NCBI GenBank assembly: GCA_905373085.1
Contig: CAJPRR010000141.1
Span: 1-5,561, forward strand
Origin: an uncultured Selenomonas sp.
GTDB lineage: Bacteria > Bacillota > Negativicutes > Selenomonadales > Selenomonadaceae
DNA length: 5,561 nt
Direction: 5' to 3'
Shown: positions 4,791 through 5,561 of the stretch, one piece after another
Numbering within the stretch: the stretch's first letter is position 1
How the letters are laid out: every line of letters begins with the position of its first letter
Notes under the pieces: model-generated
What the model was told of the DNA's origin: nothing
What the model saw: only the letters and a program-made list of their open reading frames with translations
The model's database searches: none
Program-made: the position numbers and the translations under genes

Positions 4791-5561
4791 CTACCTCGCC
4801 CCCTTCGCCACATAGCCCGTGAGGAGGATGTCCGCTGCGACCTGCTCCGCCGTCAGTCCCGTCAGAACTGCGGCATCGGCAAGCTCGGCGAATCCCGCCC
4901 CCTCGACGGGCGTCAGAGCCGCCTTGCCGCCCACGATCTTCGGCGCAATGAAGGCATGAATCTTGTCGACAAGTCCCGCCGCAAGGAGCGAGAAGTTCAG
5001 CGTGCCGCCGCCCTCGACGAAGACGGATGTGTATTCCCGCGCCGCAAGCAGACGCATCAGCGCCGCGAGGTCGACGCGCTCGCCCTCGCCCGCACGGACG
5101 ACCTCGACGCCCGCCGCTTCCAAGGCTGCACAGCGCTCCTCGGGCGCGGCGCGTGTCACGGCGACGAGCGTCTTCGCCGCACCGTCCTGTACGACCTTTG
5201 CCGCCAGCGGCGTGCGCGCGCGGCTGTCGACGATGACGCGCACGGGATTCCTGCCCGTACCGTCCGCCAACCGCGTCGTCAACGATGGATCGTCGGCGAG
5301 CACCGTGCCGATGCCGACGACGATGGCGTCTGCCACGTCGCGCATCTCATGCACGCGCCGCCGCGCCGCTTCGCCCGTGATCCACTGCGATTTCCCCGCC
5401 GCTGTCGCAATCTTGCCGTCAAGCGTCATCGCCGTCTTGAGCGTGACGAACGGCAGTTTCTCTGTCACCCATTTGAGATACGCTTCATTGAGGCGCCGCG
5501 CCTCTTCAGCGAGCACGCCGACCGTCACCTCGACGCCCGCCGCTTCGAGCATCGCCTTGCC
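4791..5561 (-). CDS. ribD: RibD, C-terminal reductase part (5' end outside window)
   Basis: This is the last 256 codons of bifunctional diaminohydroxyphosphoribosylaminopyrimidine deaminase / 5-amino-6-(5-phosphoribosylamino)uracil reductase. RibD deaminates the RibA product and then reduces its ribosyl side chain with NADPH. The reading frame is open to the right edge. The first visible residues (GKAMLEAAGVEVTVGVLAEEARRLN) are the end of the deaminase domain, so roughly 110 residues are missing, including the zinc motifs. The DHFR-like reductase domain is complete: PFVTLKTAMTLDGKIAT (fragment residues 37-53), SQWITGEAARRRVHEMR (58-74), DAIVVGIGTVLADDPSLTTR, NPVRVIVDSRARTPL, and VFVEGGGTLNFSLL near the end. 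The internal ATG at 5550-5552 is not the true start. It is the first rib gene in view. An FMN riboswitch, if present, would be upstream and is not visible. Confidence 0.95.
   Translation of the reverse strand, partial: GKAMLEAAGVEVTVGVLAEEARRLNEAYLKWVTEKLPFVTLKTAMTLDGKIATAAGKSQWITGEAARRRVHEMRDVADAIVVGIGTVLADDPSLTTRLADGTGRNPVRVIVDSRARTPLAAKVVQDGAAKTLVAVTRAAPEERCAALEAAGVEVVRAGEGERVDLAALMRLLAAREYTSVFVEGGGTLNFSLLAAGLVDKIHAFIAPKIVGGKAALTPVEGAGFAELADAAVLTGLTAEQVAADILLTGYVAKGAR
4794..4797 (-). promoter_or_regulatory. Ribosome binding site supporting the TTG start of ribE
   Basis: GAGG within the last ribD codons, 6 nt before TTG (4785-4787). No upstream ATG exists in this frame near the conserved N-terminus, so the TTG is the only reasonable start. 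Ribosomes finishing ribD at 4791 would be within reach of it. Confidence 0.6.

Noticed and set aside
1..5561. CRISPR arrays, tRNA or rRNA genes, IS ends, FMN riboswitch
   Set aside because: I saw no regularly spaced repeats, no cloverleaf-like or rRNA segments and no insertion sequence termini. The riboswitch, if present, would be upstream of ribD outside the window.

Overview
The window looks like a fragment of a moderately to highly GC-rich Firmicute-type chromosome. My best guess is the Negativicutes (Selenomonas and relatives). The reasons are the ribD-ribE-ribBA-ribH gene order, strong AAGGAG/GGGG-type Shine-Dalgarno (SD) sites, close protein resemblance by eye, and an Rpn/PD-(D/E)XK nuclease gene of the kind that is highly multiplied in that group. 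The genus is an inference. Every gene I can support lies on the minus strand, so transcription runs from the right edge to the left.

From 5561 down to 1197 there is one tightly spaced operon for riboflavin synthesis. It holds ribD (its N-terminal deaminase part lies beyond the right edge), ribE (TTG start), ribBA, a DJ-1/PfpI-family gene, ribH and a YfcE-like metallophosphoesterase. Intergenic gaps are 3 to 36 nt and several SDs overlap the upstream stop codon. RibBA makes the two branch precursors (the pyrimidine from GTP and the four-carbon unit from ribulose 5-phosphate). RibD deaminates and reduces the pyrimidine, RibH condenses the branches to lumazine, and RibE dismutates lumazine to riboflavin. 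The dephosphorylation step has no dedicated gene here. Any FMN riboswitch would lie upstream of ribD, outside the window. The operon ends at a strong hairpin terminator (1086-1125).

The DJ-1/PfpI gene stands out. It sits between ribBA and ribH, which are usually adjacent, and is about 47% GC by hand count, against 70-75% in sampled ribBA rows. It is flanked by an exact 8-bp direct repeat that includes the ribH start codon.

Left of the operon terminator is a separate transcription unit: a sigma70-like promoter (1049-1077), an apparently intact Rpn-family nuclease gene (208-1029) and its own terminator (100-131). The promoter's -10 box overlaps the first possible ATG, which points to the second ATG as the real start. 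A strong internal SD with GTG/ATG codons near the 3' end could express a short C-terminal protein, as described for the E. coli rpn genes. Positions 1-99 are non-coding as far as I can see and contain an imperfect hairpin at 12-46.
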